Assembly: GCA_018335935.1 (NCBI GenBank)
Contig: JAGXRG010000057.1
Coordinates: 218,449-282,448, forward strand
DNA length: 64,000 bases
Direction of reading: 5' to 3'
From: Chitinophagaceae bacterium
Lineage (GTDB): Bacteria; Bacteroidota; Bacteroidia; Chitinophagales; Chitinophagaceae
The notes under the pieces were generated by a model that was not told where the DNA came from, searched no databases, and saw nothing but the letters and a program-made list of their open reading frames with translations. The position numbers were made by a program, and so were the translations under genes. Position 1 is the stretch's first letter; every line of letters begins with the position of its first letter. Below, one piece after another: positions 49,263 to 58,900 of this stretch.

Positions 49263-50753
49263 ATGGCATTAGGTCAATCTTTACAGCAAAAATTATTACA
49301 AAAACTATCACCTCAGCAAATACAATTAATGAAATTGTTGCAGGTGCCAACAGCTGTTTTAGATCAAAGAATTAAAGAAGAACTTGAAGAAAATCCGGCT
49401 TTGGAGTTGAATGATGAAACAAAACTAGATGATGTAAACAATGAAGTAAAAGACGAGTTTGAAGAGCCTATTGATGAATATGACGAGCCAGATGGTAGTG
49501 AAGATGAATATGAAAACTTAGACTTAAGTGAATACATCAGTGATAGTGATGATGATGTAGCTGATTATAAATTAAAGGATGAAAACTATCCTGAGATTGA
49601 TGACAAAAGAGTAATTCCTATTAAAAGTGAAACCAGCTTTTTTGATGTGTTAGCATCTCAGCTGAATATGATGGATGTTAATGAGAAGGAATATAAAATT
49701 GCAGAACAAATTATAGGCAGTTTAGATGATGATGGTTACTTAAGACGAGAAACCATAAGTATTGTAGACGATTTAGCATTCAGACAAAACATCATCACCA
49801 ACGAAAAAGAAGTTGAATCTATAATTAAAAAAGTACAACAATTTGAGCCAACAGGTATTGCAGCTAGAGACTTACAAGAATGTTTATTATTACAATTGAT
49901 TAAAAAAGAAGAAGAAGGTGACGATGTTCATCTTGCCAAAAAAATCATAACTAAATACTTTGATGAGTTTACTAAAAAGCACTATACTAAACTACAACAA
50001 GTATTGAATATTGAAGAAGAGGAATTGAAAGAAGTTATTAATCAAATTATTAAATTAAATCCAAAACCTGGAGGAGATGCAGGACAAACTAATGAGAAAG
50101 AAGTATATGTAATACCAGATTTTTTTATCATTAATAATTTGGGCAAATTAGAACTAACTTTAAATGGTAAAAATGCTCCAGACTTAAGAATATCGAGTGA
50201 TTATAGAGATATGATGCAAGAGTATGAAAGAGGCAGTAAAAAAGATAAACGTCAAAAAGAAGCAGTTACCTTCATCAAGCAAAAAATTGATAGTGCTAAA
50301 TGGTTTATTGAAATGATTCAGCAAAGGCAAGAAACACTTACCAATACCATGCTTGCCATTATGGATATTCAGAAAAATTTCTTTTTAACAGGAGATGAAA
50401 CTGAAATGAAACCTATGATTTTAAAAGATATTGCTGAGATTACAGGGTTAGATATAAGTACAGTTAGTAGAGTTGCCAATAGCAAATTTGTACAAACAGA
50501 ATTTGGCACTTATAAATTAAAATTCTTTTTTAGTGAAAGCTTAAGTACCGATAGTGGTGAAGAAGTGAGCACTACTGAAGTAAAAAAAATACTGAATAAT
50601 ATTATAGATGCTGAGGACAAGCACAAACCTTATGCAGATGAAGAGCTTACAGAATTGCTTAATGAAAAAGGTTACAATATTGCCAGAAGAACAGTGGCAA
50701 AATACAGAGAACAACTTAATTTGCCTGTAGCACGATTAAGAAAAGAATTATAA
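49263..50753 (+). CDS. rpoN: RNA polymerase sigma-54 factor
   Basis: A 496-residue sigma-54. Region I is Gln/Leu-rich (LGQSLQQKLLQKLSPQQIQL) and needed for activator response; an acidic region II (about 50-110) follows; the core-binding region and a C-terminal HTH contain LKDIAEITGLDISTVSRV and the RpoN box ARRTVAKYRE. Sigma-54 requires AAA+ activators, none of which is in the window. It is convergent with hemD, stop codons adjacent. Confidence 0.95.
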   Translation: MALGQSLQQKLLQKLSPQQIQLMKLLQVPTAVLDQRIKEELEENPALELNDETKLDDVNNEVKDEFEEPIDEYDEPDGSEDEYENLDLSEYISDSDDDVADYKLKDENYPEIDDKRVIPIKSETSFFDVLASQLNMMDVNEKEYKIAEQIIGSLDDDGYLRRETISIVDDLAFRQNIITNEKEVESIIKKVQQFEPTGIAARDLQECLLLQLIKKEEEGDDVHLAKKIITKYFDEFTKKHYTKLQQVLNIEEEELKEVINQIIKLNPKPGGDAGQTNEKEVYVIPDFFIINNLGKLELTLNGKNAPDLRISSDYRDMMQEYERGSKKDKRQKEAVTFIKQKIDSAKWFIEMIQQRQETLTNTMLAIMDIQKNFFLTGDETEMKPMILKDIAEITGLDISTVSRVANSKFVQTEFGTYKLKFFFSESLSTDSGEEVSTTEVKKILNNIIDAEDKHKPYADEELTELLNEKGYNIARRTVAKYREQLNLPVARLRKEL

Positions 50754-51545
50754 TTAAGATTTATTTTCTGTTAAAAATTTTTCTAGTGCAGCAAACATGC
50801 TGGTAGTTTGAGGTACAGGTGCTTTAATATGAAGGGTTAAACCATAATCTTCAATAGCTTTAGCCGTGTTGCTACCAAAAGCACCAACTAAAGTTCCATT
50901 TTGTTTAAAGTTAGGATAGTTGTCGAACAAGCTCTTTACTCCACTTGGAGTAAACAAGCAAATAATATCAAAATCTTTAATTGAAACTACATCTTTAATG
51001 TTAGAGCTAACGGTTCTATACATAAAAGCTAAAGTAAACTCACACTTATTGTTTTTTAACCAACCTACAATTTCATTGTCCTGTTGATTTTCGCTACACA
51101 CATATAAAAATCTTTCAGACTCTTTGTGTTTATTAATTACATCAAACATGCTTTTATTGCCACCATCGGCACCATAAAACACTTTGCGTTTTCTATATAA
51201 AATAAATTTTTGCAAGTAAAGTGCAACAGCTTCAGTAATGCAGAAATATTTAGTATCTTGGTTGATATTAATTTTCATTTCTTCTGCCATTCTAAAGAAA
51301 TGATCAATAGCATTTCGGCTGGTGAAAATTACTGCAGTATAAGAAGTTACATCAATCTTTTGTTTTCTAAATTCTTTTGCAGCTATAGGCTCAAGTTGAA
51401 TTAATGGGAGGAATTCAAGTTCTACACCATGCTTTCTTTCTAACTCGAAATAAGGTGATTTTTCACTCTCAGGTCGAGGTTGAGAAATTAGGATTTTTTT
51501 AATTGGATGAGTACTCCCTTTTTTCGTAGAAACGCTTTTTGACAT
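50754..51545 (-). CDS. hemD: Uroporphyrinogen-III synthase
   Basis: A 263-residue protein of the HemD family, which closes hydroxymethylbilane to uroporphyrinogen III. Visible are ILISQPRPESEKSPYFELER, TAVIFTSRNAIDHFFRMAEE, FLYVCSENQQDNEIVGWL and LFTPSGVKSLFDNYP plus VGAFGSNTAKAIEDYGL. HemD sequences vary strongly, but these blocks are the conserved ones. The N-terminal 15 residues are a basic tail. It lies 19 bases behind the DUF4271 gene, a pairing I recall as frequent in the phylum. hemW lies 3 kb away. Confidence 0.87.
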   Translation of the reverse strand: MSKSVSTKKGSTHPIKKILISQPRPESEKSPYFELERKHGVELEFLPLIQLEPIAAKEFRKQKIDVTSYTAVIFTSRNAIDHFFRMAEEMKININQDTKYFCITEAVALYLQKFILYRKRKVFYGADGGNKSMFDVINKHKESERFLYVCSENQQDNEIVGWLKNNKCEFTLAFMYRTVSSNIKDVVSIKDFDIICLFTPSGVKSLFDNYPNFKQNGTLVGAFGSNTAKAIEDYGLTLHIKAPVPQTTSMFAALEKFLTENKS

Positions 51546-51564
51546 GCTTCGCTTTAATTAAAAA

Positions 51565-52695
51565 TTAAATACCATTGCCTATGTATTTTCCAATTGCTTT
51601 ATATAATATTAACAATGGTAAAATTTCAACACTGCAAAAATAGATAAAAAAATGAAAGACACTTATTTTTAATAATCGGCTGAATGAATTGAAAATTTTT
51701 ACAAACCTATAAATGAATAAAAGTGTAATAATGATAATGGAGACATTTAATGAAAACTGTTTTAATTCTGCTGAACTATAACTGATTAAAAATAATATTG
51801 GGGTTAACACTACGCCTATAATTTTATTCATTAAAAAAACCAAAAAATTATAAGATTCAGCAATTTCTTGTTTTTGAAAAACCCAGCCCATAAATCTTGT
51901 GAAAGCATATTTAATAAGGTAGATAACAAATAAGGTTGTTGCCGATAAGCCTAAAAATTGCCAAAATTGTTGATTATTTTGAATCTGATTTTCAGAAATT
52001 AGAGTAATATATATACCTGCAGCACTAACAAATAAAAAGTTGAGTAAGAAGGAGGCAATATATTCTTGAGAAAGTTGCTCTTTGGTTTGTCTTTGTCTAA
52101 AACTAGGCTGAAAAAATATATCGAAAATATTCTTTAAATATTTTGGAAACAAAGCCTGTACTAGTGCCAAAATAAAAATAACTCCCAATAATAAATAGAA
52201 TAAAAAATCTTTAGAACTTGTTTTTTTAAAACTGGTTATTCTATACTCTGGAGTATTGTCTTTTAAAATAGGATAGGCATTTAAAATTTGATAACCATAA
52301 TCTATATAAGCCCTTACTTGACTAGAATCTTTTTGAACAACCAGATTACTATCTGTTATTATAGTTTGTGTAAGGCTATCATTGAAGCTAGCTATTGGTG
52401 CTGATACGATAACTGGTTTTGTTTTTTGGGCTGGTTCAACAGCTAATGGTTGTGGTTGTCTAGATTGTATAAGTAAACTGGGAATAGAAGAATCTGTTTT
52501 TTTCTGAATAACCTTGTTACCATTTATTGTGCCTTGTATTTTAACAATTGTTGGTTGTTGAATATTTTTAGTGGTTTCAATTTTTGATTGAACTTTTGTT
52601 TTAGGTATTGATGAAGGAGGTACAACACTAGTATCCTGTTGTGCAGTAGCATTGAGTTGAATTAATATAAAAAATATCCATCCAAAAAACTTCAT
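51565..52695 (-). CDS. DUF4271 domain-containing membrane protein
   Basis: A 376-residue protein from ATG 52695, with a signal segment ending ATAQQ. Residues about 20-170 are a Thr/Ser/Gln-rich exported linker. The C-terminal 200 residues hold six or seven membrane segments with FDIFFQPSFRQRQTKEQLSQ, SFLLNFLFVSAAGIYITL and FMGWVFQKQEIAESYNFLVF, matching DUF4271. The function is unknown. It is upstream of hemD on the same strand with a 19-base gap, so it may be co-expressed with it. Confidence 0.82.
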   Translation of the reverse strand: MKFFGWIFFILIQLNATAQQDTSVVPPSSIPKTKVQSKIETTKNIQQPTIVKIQGTINGNKVIQKKTDSSIPSLLIQSRQPQPLAVEPAQKTKPVIVSAPIASFNDSLTQTIITDSNLVVQKDSSQVRAYIDYGYQILNAYPILKDNTPEYRITSFKKTSSKDFLFYLLLGVIFILALVQALFPKYLKNIFDIFFQPSFRQRQTKEQLSQEYIASFLLNFLFVSAAGIYITLISENQIQNNQQFWQFLGLSATTLFVIYLIKYAFTRFMGWVFQKQEIAESYNFLVFLMNKIIGVVLTPILFLISYSSAELKQFSLNVSIIIITLLFIYRFVKIFNSFSRLLKISVFHFFIYFCSVEILPLLILYKAIGKYIGNGI

Positions 52696-52749
52696 AAACA
52701 TATTTCTTTCTAAATGCAAATTAACGAACAAATTATTGGCTCATTTATA

Positions 52750-54492
52750 TTAAAAATTACTCAAAATGCCGATATGTATTTTCGACTCTTTAAAGTTAAA
52801 AGGCAAATCGTTTCTTTTGCCTACAGCAAAACTTACATTCAAAATTCCCTGTTGGGTGCTTAATGCTAGTCCTAATCCTCCTCCTATAAAACTGTTATTT
52901 TGATTGATGACTCTATTTTGAGTAAAACCAATATCGGTAAAGCCAAAAAAGTAGGAACTGTTATTAAATAAAAATCTTATTTCATTGCTACTCACTAAAT
53001 ATTGATTGGTAAAAATATTTTCTTCATCAAAACCCCTTAATAATTTAAATCCTCCAATCTGAAATAATTCATTTTTTAAATAGTTGCCAGATAAAAGTAG
53101 CCCATATTGTAAAGCATTTTTTAATACAGTTTGTTTGCCAATACTGCTGTACTTGGTTACAAAAAATTTAGCTTTTAGTTGATAGGTATTAGTCGCTATA
53201 GAATCATATAAACTTTGGTAATTATATCCTCCAGATTTTATATTGGTTATGGTATTGTTTTGATTAATTTTCTTTTGTCCAACATTTGAAGAAAAGGCCC
53301 AGTCAAATCCTTTTCTTTTTGCATTACCAACGCCAATAGCACCATTGTATTGATAGTGTATGCCAAGATTGGAAATGTTCATATCCAAAACATCTGGCAA
53401 TTGTTTAGTGGCAATAATCTGATTAGTATCTGCATCTATAATTCTTGTACTAAAATTATTTAAAGAAATAGAGATATTGCTTTTTTTAGAAATATCCATC
53501 TGTATACCAATTCCAGATTGAATATTTAAAAATGCTGAATCTCTTTTGTAGAGGTTAAAATTAACATTTAATCCCACAGTAGAATTAAAAATAAAGGGTT
53601 GTTTGTATAAAATATCTATTCTTGGAGAAGCAGGTTGAATTTGTTGCCAATTGAAAGAAATTTGTTCACCATTAGCAAAGGCATTAAATAAATTCAATTT
53701 GGCATCAACAGTAAAAAGTAATTTTCCATTGGTTTGGTTGTTGTTGGGTAAAAATCCAACAATAGCATCAAATTTATTTTGATTTACTGGCTCTAAATAA
53801 AGGTTTACCAAATAACTGCTTCCTAGCATTAACATATCCCAGTTTTTAAACTCTCTTAAATAGTTTAACTCTTTGAGTTTATTACTAATGGTTTTTAATT
53901 TTTCAGTTTGATAAATATCATTATTAAACAATTTTAAATGCTGCTGTAAAAAACGATTTTTCAATTTAATATTTCCAAAAACTCTAATGCTATCCATGGT
54001 ATATACCATTCCAGGATCAATTTGTAAACGACCGTTTATGGTATTGTTTTCCGAGAAATATAAACTGTCAAATTTCAGTTTTGCAAAAGGGAATCCTTGG
54101 TTTTCGTAATAGTTTAAAATAGTTTCAGGAATTGTACTGATTTGATTTTTATTCAGAGTAGTTAAGTTTTCAATTTCATTTGGTAACTCCAGCTTCCCCC
54201 ATTGCCATTGCTTTCCAACAAAAAGATTTATAGTAAAATCGTTTTCTTTTTCAATTATAGTATCAATGTTTGCGGTTGCATAACCTTTAGCTTGTAATAA
54301 AGAAGGAATTTGTTGAATGTATTGTGAACAAAGAGTTTTGGATTTAAAATTTGTTTTAAATGCAATCAAATTTTTTATTGGAATACTATCAACAATATTA
54401 ATTTTTAAAGTAACAGTTTGTGCTATACTATTCAAGTGTATAAAAAATATAAACACATAAAACAATATTTGCTGCAATACCTTTGCTTTCAT
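52750..54492 (-). CDS. Omp85-superfamily outer-membrane protein with POTRA domains
   Basis: A 580-residue protein from ATG 54492 with a signal peptide (ending NSIAQ near 25). Residues about 30-200 contain POTRA-like units (MDSIRVFGNIKLKNRFLQQH, then LKELNYLREFKNW), and the rest is a beta barrel with GGFKLLRGFDEENIFTNQYL near residue 480, the surface-antigen signature, and a C-terminal Phe (HIGILSNF). It resembles BamA/TamA relatives but is shorter than BamA (about 800), so it is a second accessory Omp85 protein of unknown cargo. It diverges from hemW. Confidence 0.82.
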   Translation of the reverse strand: MKAKVLQQILFYVFIFFIHLNSIAQTVTLKINIVDSIPIKNLIAFKTNFKSKTLCSQYIQQIPSLLQAKGYATANIDTIIEKENDFTINLFVGKQWQWGKLELPNEIENLTTLNKNQISTIPETILNYYENQGFPFAKLKFDSLYFSENNTINGRLQIDPGMVYTMDSIRVFGNIKLKNRFLQQHLKLFNNDIYQTEKLKTISNKLKELNYLREFKNWDMLMLGSSYLVNLYLEPVNQNKFDAIVGFLPNNNQTNGKLLFTVDAKLNLFNAFANGEQISFNWQQIQPASPRIDILYKQPFIFNSTVGLNVNFNLYKRDSAFLNIQSGIGIQMDISKKSNISISLNNFSTRIIDADTNQIIATKQLPDVLDMNISNLGIHYQYNGAIGVGNAKRKGFDWAFSSNVGQKKINQNNTITNIKSGGYNYQSLYDSIATNTYQLKAKFFVTKYSSIGKQTVLKNALQYGLLLSGNYLKNELFQIGGFKLLRGFDEENIFTNQYLVSSNEIRFLFNNSSYFFGFTDIGFTQNRVINQNNSFIGGGLGLALSTQQGILNVSFAVGKRNDLPFNFKESKIHIGILSNF

Positions 54493-54519
54493 TGAACGCA
54501 AAATACAACACTAAGCATT

Positions 54520-55638
54520 ATGGCAGGCATTTACATACATATTCCTTTTTGTAAAAAAGCATGTCATTATTGCAATTTTCATTTTTCAACTTCAAAAAAA
54601 TTACTACCTCAATTTATAAATGCCATAACTAAAGAAGCAGAAGAGAGAACTTTGTTTTTTAATGAGCCTGTAGAAACTATTTATTTTGGTGGTGGAACTC
54701 CATCGTTGCTTGAAATAATTGATTTGAATAAAATTCTTTTATCCATAAGAAAAAATTATAAAGTTTCATCAACAGCTGAAATTACTTTAGAGGCCAACCC
54801 AGATGATATTTCTAAAGAAAAAATAATCAATTGGAAAACACTCGGCATTAATAGAATTAGTTTAGGAATTCAAAGTTTTGTAGAAGAGGAGTTGGTATGG
54901 ATGAATAGAAGTCATAATGCCCAACAAGCAATTGAAAGTGTTCAACTGATTCAAGATCATTTTGAAAATTATTCTCTCGATTTAATTTTTGGAAGCCCTT
55001 TGTTAACAAGAGCATTATGGGTTAAAAATATTCATCAAGCATTATCTTTTCAAGCTCCTCATTTATCATGTTATGCATTAACTATTGAAGAAAAAACGGT
55101 ATTCGGCAATTGGTTGGCTCATAAAAAAATAGAACCAGTAAATAGTGATCTGCAGGCAGAGCAATTTGAAATTTTAATGGAAGAAATGGAAGCTAATCAT
55201 TATCTGCAATATGAAATTAGCAACTTTGCTAAACAAGGCTTTGAGAGCAAACACAACAGCAGTTATTGGCAAGGGAAAAAATATTTAGGTCTAGGTCCTT
55301 CGGCACATTCGTATAATGGCAAATCAAGGTTTTGGAATGTGGCAAATAATGCTTTATATATTTCTGGTATAGAAAGTAAAACAAATATTCGAGAAGAAGA
55401 GTTGCTTACAACTCAACAGCAGTTTAATGAATATATTTTAATTTCTTTGAGAACCTCTAAGGGGATTAATGAAAATTTGGTAAGAAATACTTGGGATGAA
55501 AAAACATATCAACATTTTCAATATATTTTCGATAAATGGCATAAAATCAAACATTTAGATAAAAAAAACGAGCATGTTTTTCTTACAAAACAAGGCAAAT
55601 TATTTGCTGATGGTATTGCTGCTGATTTTTTCTTATAA
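54520..55638 (+). CDS. hemW: Radical SAM heme chaperone HemW
   Basis: A 372-residue radical SAM protein with the cluster ligands Cys11, Cys15 and Cys18 in CKKACHYC after IYIHIPF, the family opening. The SAM-binding GGGTPSLL, the NRISLGIQSF block and the heme-binding HNSSYWQGKKYLGLGPSAHS motif are all present; the last identifies HemW rather than the oxygen-independent coproporphyrinogen oxidase HemN. HemW inserts heme into respiratory enzymes in tested cases. It is a single gene whose start lies 27 bases from the divergent Omp85-like gene. Confidence 0.92.
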   Translation: MAGIYIHIPFCKKACHYCNFHFSTSKKLLPQFINAITKEAEERTLFFNEPVETIYFGGGTPSLLEIIDLNKILLSIRKNYKVSSTAEITLEANPDDISKEKIINWKTLGINRISLGIQSFVEEELVWMNRSHNAQQAIESVQLIQDHFENYSLDLIFGSPLLTRALWVKNIHQALSFQAPHLSCYALTIEEKTVFGNWLAHKKIEPVNSDLQAEQFEILMEEMEANHYLQYEISNFAKQGFESKHNSSYWQGKKYLGLGPSAHSYNGKSRFWNVANNALYISGIESKTNIREEELLTTQQQFNEYILISLRTSKGINENLVRNTWDEKTYQHFQYIFDKWHKIKHLDKKNEHVFLTKQGKLFADGIAADFFL

Positions 55639-55901
55639 GTGCAACTTTTTCTACAAAATAATTCTACATCATTCTACGTTATCAATTCAAGACTCCTGAT
55701 TGTCAGGTGCTGTTTTGATAACCGACCCATGTAAATTGTAACCTTTTTTTGAATAAATCTACTATTCAAAAACTCTTACCAAACTACTTGGGTAAGGTCA
55801 ATTAGCATAGAATTTAGATATCAGGAGGGAACAAAAACTAACCTTAAAAACGTTTTTGTGTTGTTTAATCCATTAGCAGTAATGCTAATTAAATATTTAG
55901 A
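55639..55901 (+). promoter_or_regulatory. Structured leader of the giant surface protein gene
   Basis: This 263-base spacer has several strong hairpins on the plus strand: CCTGA/TCAGG at 55695-55707; TTTTTGAATA/TATTCAAAAA at 55746-55772; CTTACC/GGTAAG at 55775-55796; and ATTAGCA/TGCTAAT at 55872-55889 closing a GTAA loop 12 bases before the ATG. AATTAGCAT (55800-55808) is a 9-bp alternative partner for ATGCTAATT (55882-55890). No known riboswitch consensus is recognised. Confidence 0.45.
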
Positions 55902-58900
55902 ATGAACAATAGTACCCTTAAAGAAACAATCCATCAATGTGGATTAATGTTTCAAAAAATACTTGAATTCGCCTTCAGGTTGTTGAGTAAAATTGTTTTG
56001 AAAGCATACCAAAAAACTAAAGCATTTTTGGTTGTTGTTCTATTATTAATTTTTAGTTTCACTTCAGAAGCTGCTAATGAAACTTTTTCTACAGGTTCTG
56101 TAATTATTAATATGGGCCAATCGCCCCAAACAATCGCCAACTCTTTAAAACCTTATGGTGCTATTTATGATTTAATAAGAAATTATCAAGTACCTATAAA
56201 GTGGGTTATTGCACAAGGCAAAGCAAAAGATGCATGTGATTTTATTTACAACTCACAAGCATTTAAAGGGGGTACTTTTATTATTCCTAAAGAGTTTATC
56301 TCAAGTGCTGTTCAGGCTAGAATAACTTTTTGGCAAGGGCAGGGCGTAATTACGTTAACCACTACAACACCATTAACTGTAAATGTAACTTACACTTTAA
56401 CTTCTGCACCAAGATGGACTTTCGATGCTGCAAATGGAAAAATTGCTGAAAACTTTTTAAAGAATGCAGGAATTAATAATATAGATTTTCCTGATGCTTA
56501 TAATTGGAAATCTCCACAATCATTAGATAATTGTGATGACTTGTATGCTATGCCACATGCAGATCCTACATGGGCTACTCATGGTAATTTATACACTTGG
56601 AATAAAAATAGCAGAGGTTCAATTTGGGCAGGCTGCCATGCTGTGAGTGCATTAGAAAATACTATAAACCCTGCAAATAGTGCAGAGCAAATGAATTTTC
56701 TTTCTACACGAACCAATGTTTTTACTCCAACACCTTGGCCAGATAATAGCTTAAAACTTTGGAAGAATCATAGTAATGGTTCAACACCCTATATACACAG
56801 ATTGTTTGATGACCCGGTAGCACAATATTTAGGAATTTCAGATGCTGCACATACCAATGGTTCTGAACAAATATATATGCCAAAACAATCAACAGATCCA
56901 GGTGGTGCTACAAGATGGAGGATAGGTGCAAAAATTATTGCTTACGATGCCACACAATCTGATGTTCCTTCTCCCAATTTAAATAATGGAAATGTTGCAG
57001 CTGTAATTGTTTATGGTAGAGGCTTAGATAGTGCAAATCGAGGTTTTGTAATGTACGAAGGGGGACATGATATAGCAGGTTCTTCAGTAGAACAAGTGGC
57101 AGCTCAAAGAGCATTTTTAAACTTTAGTTTTTTTCAAAATATTGAGAAAGCTCCTCAGGTTTCAACAACAGGAGTAGTTGCTTCACAATTATTAAGAGGG
57201 GGTACAAACTACTTTCCTTCAGTTAGCGTTTCGTCTATTTTAACAGGACAAACTTATACTTATCAATGGAGTTCATCTTGTGGAGGAAATTTTTCTAATG
57301 CAACTGTATCAAATCCAACATATACACCTCCAAGTGTTGCCAATAACACAGCTTGTATATTAAGTTGTGTTATTACAGATAATTGTGGCAGAAAATCATT
57401 TACATCCATTCCAATAACAATTGCTCCACCTCCAAGAAAACCTGTAGCTACTGCAGATGTAGGTACCATATTTTCAGAATGTGGACTTGGAAATACAAGT
57501 TTAGTTTTAAATGTTTTGTCAAATGATACTGATGCAGATGGAGATGCTTTAACTGTAACCAATATTATTAATCAAACTAGTGGTGTTTGGACCACGAATG
57601 GTACTACAGTAACATTTACTCCATCCTTTGGCTTTACAGGAGTTGCAACAGCAAAATATATTGTTTGTGATCCGACTTTGTGTGATACTGCTAATATCAC
57701 AGTTGGAGTAGGAACACCTGATGTAAATGGATGTTATCCTGGTTTTAGTTATTTGGTTGCCAGTTCAGATACAGCAATTAATCAAACCAACAATTCAGTT
57801 ACAAATCCAACTTATGCTTTTAATGGTAATTATGATCCTGCAGATCCAACAACTTATGCAGTATTCAATGCTTCTACCGACTCATTAGTTTTAGATTTTG
57901 GTTCTATAAGGTCTTATTCATCATCTCGAAAAATAGAAGCTATCATAGCTTCATCTTCAACAACAAATGTTACTGCTACAATTTATGGTAGAGTAACCAC
58001 CAGTGGTGCAAGAACGTTAATAGGAACTATAAGTAATACAGATGTAAATAATGAAACTACCCAAGAATTTAATTTTCCTGGCTCTGGTTTTAGATATTTA
58101 ATTATATACAGAACGGCTGGAAGCAATGATTTAAGATTGTCTAGCTTAAAAATTAATAATTACGATTGTGTAGCAACTCCTGTTATTGCAAATGCAGATA
58201 ATATTGAAGTTTCAGAAGACATTCCAATCACATTCGACCCAAGAATAAATGACGAGAATCCAACTTTAAGTAATTTATCTATTTCTATTATAACTCCTCC
58301 TGTAAAAGGAAAGATTAGTATAAATCCAGATTCTAGCATTACTTATATTAACAACATTGACGTAAATGGTTTAGATTCTTTAACCTATAAAGTTTGTACT
58401 AATCAAAATAATTGTAGTATAGCTAAAATATATTTTAATATTATAGCCGATGGCTGTACAGCAGGAAGGTATAAACCCAATGATTATTCGAGCCCTGTAA
58501 CCAAAACTTTTGTAGGAGATGCTTTAATTGATGATACTTATATTAAAGAAGATGGAGCTAACAATAATTATGGAACCATTTCTGTTTTTCATGTTGGCGA
58601 AGCCTTAACTAAGAGACGTAGAAGCTTAATTTCTATTCCTAACGGTTCAACTAGTAATAGTTTTAGAGGACAAATACCACCTAATGCTGTGATTACTTCT
58701 GCAAAACTAAATGTATATCAAGTTTCAGGGGATAACACAACCATTTCTATTTCAGCTTATCAAGTTGCATCTGGCAATCCTGTTTGGGATTTTGCAACAG
58801 TTACTTGGAATAAAAAAAATAGTACAGTTTCTTGGACAAACCCTGGATCAGATTTTATCTCTGCTCCTTTATCAACTTTAAATGTTACTAGAACTGGTAA

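Noticed and set aside
55690..55860. Known riboswitch (c-di-GMP or similar) before the giant gene
   Set aside because: No consensus of a described riboswitch class is visible; only generic hairpins and alternative pairing are seen.
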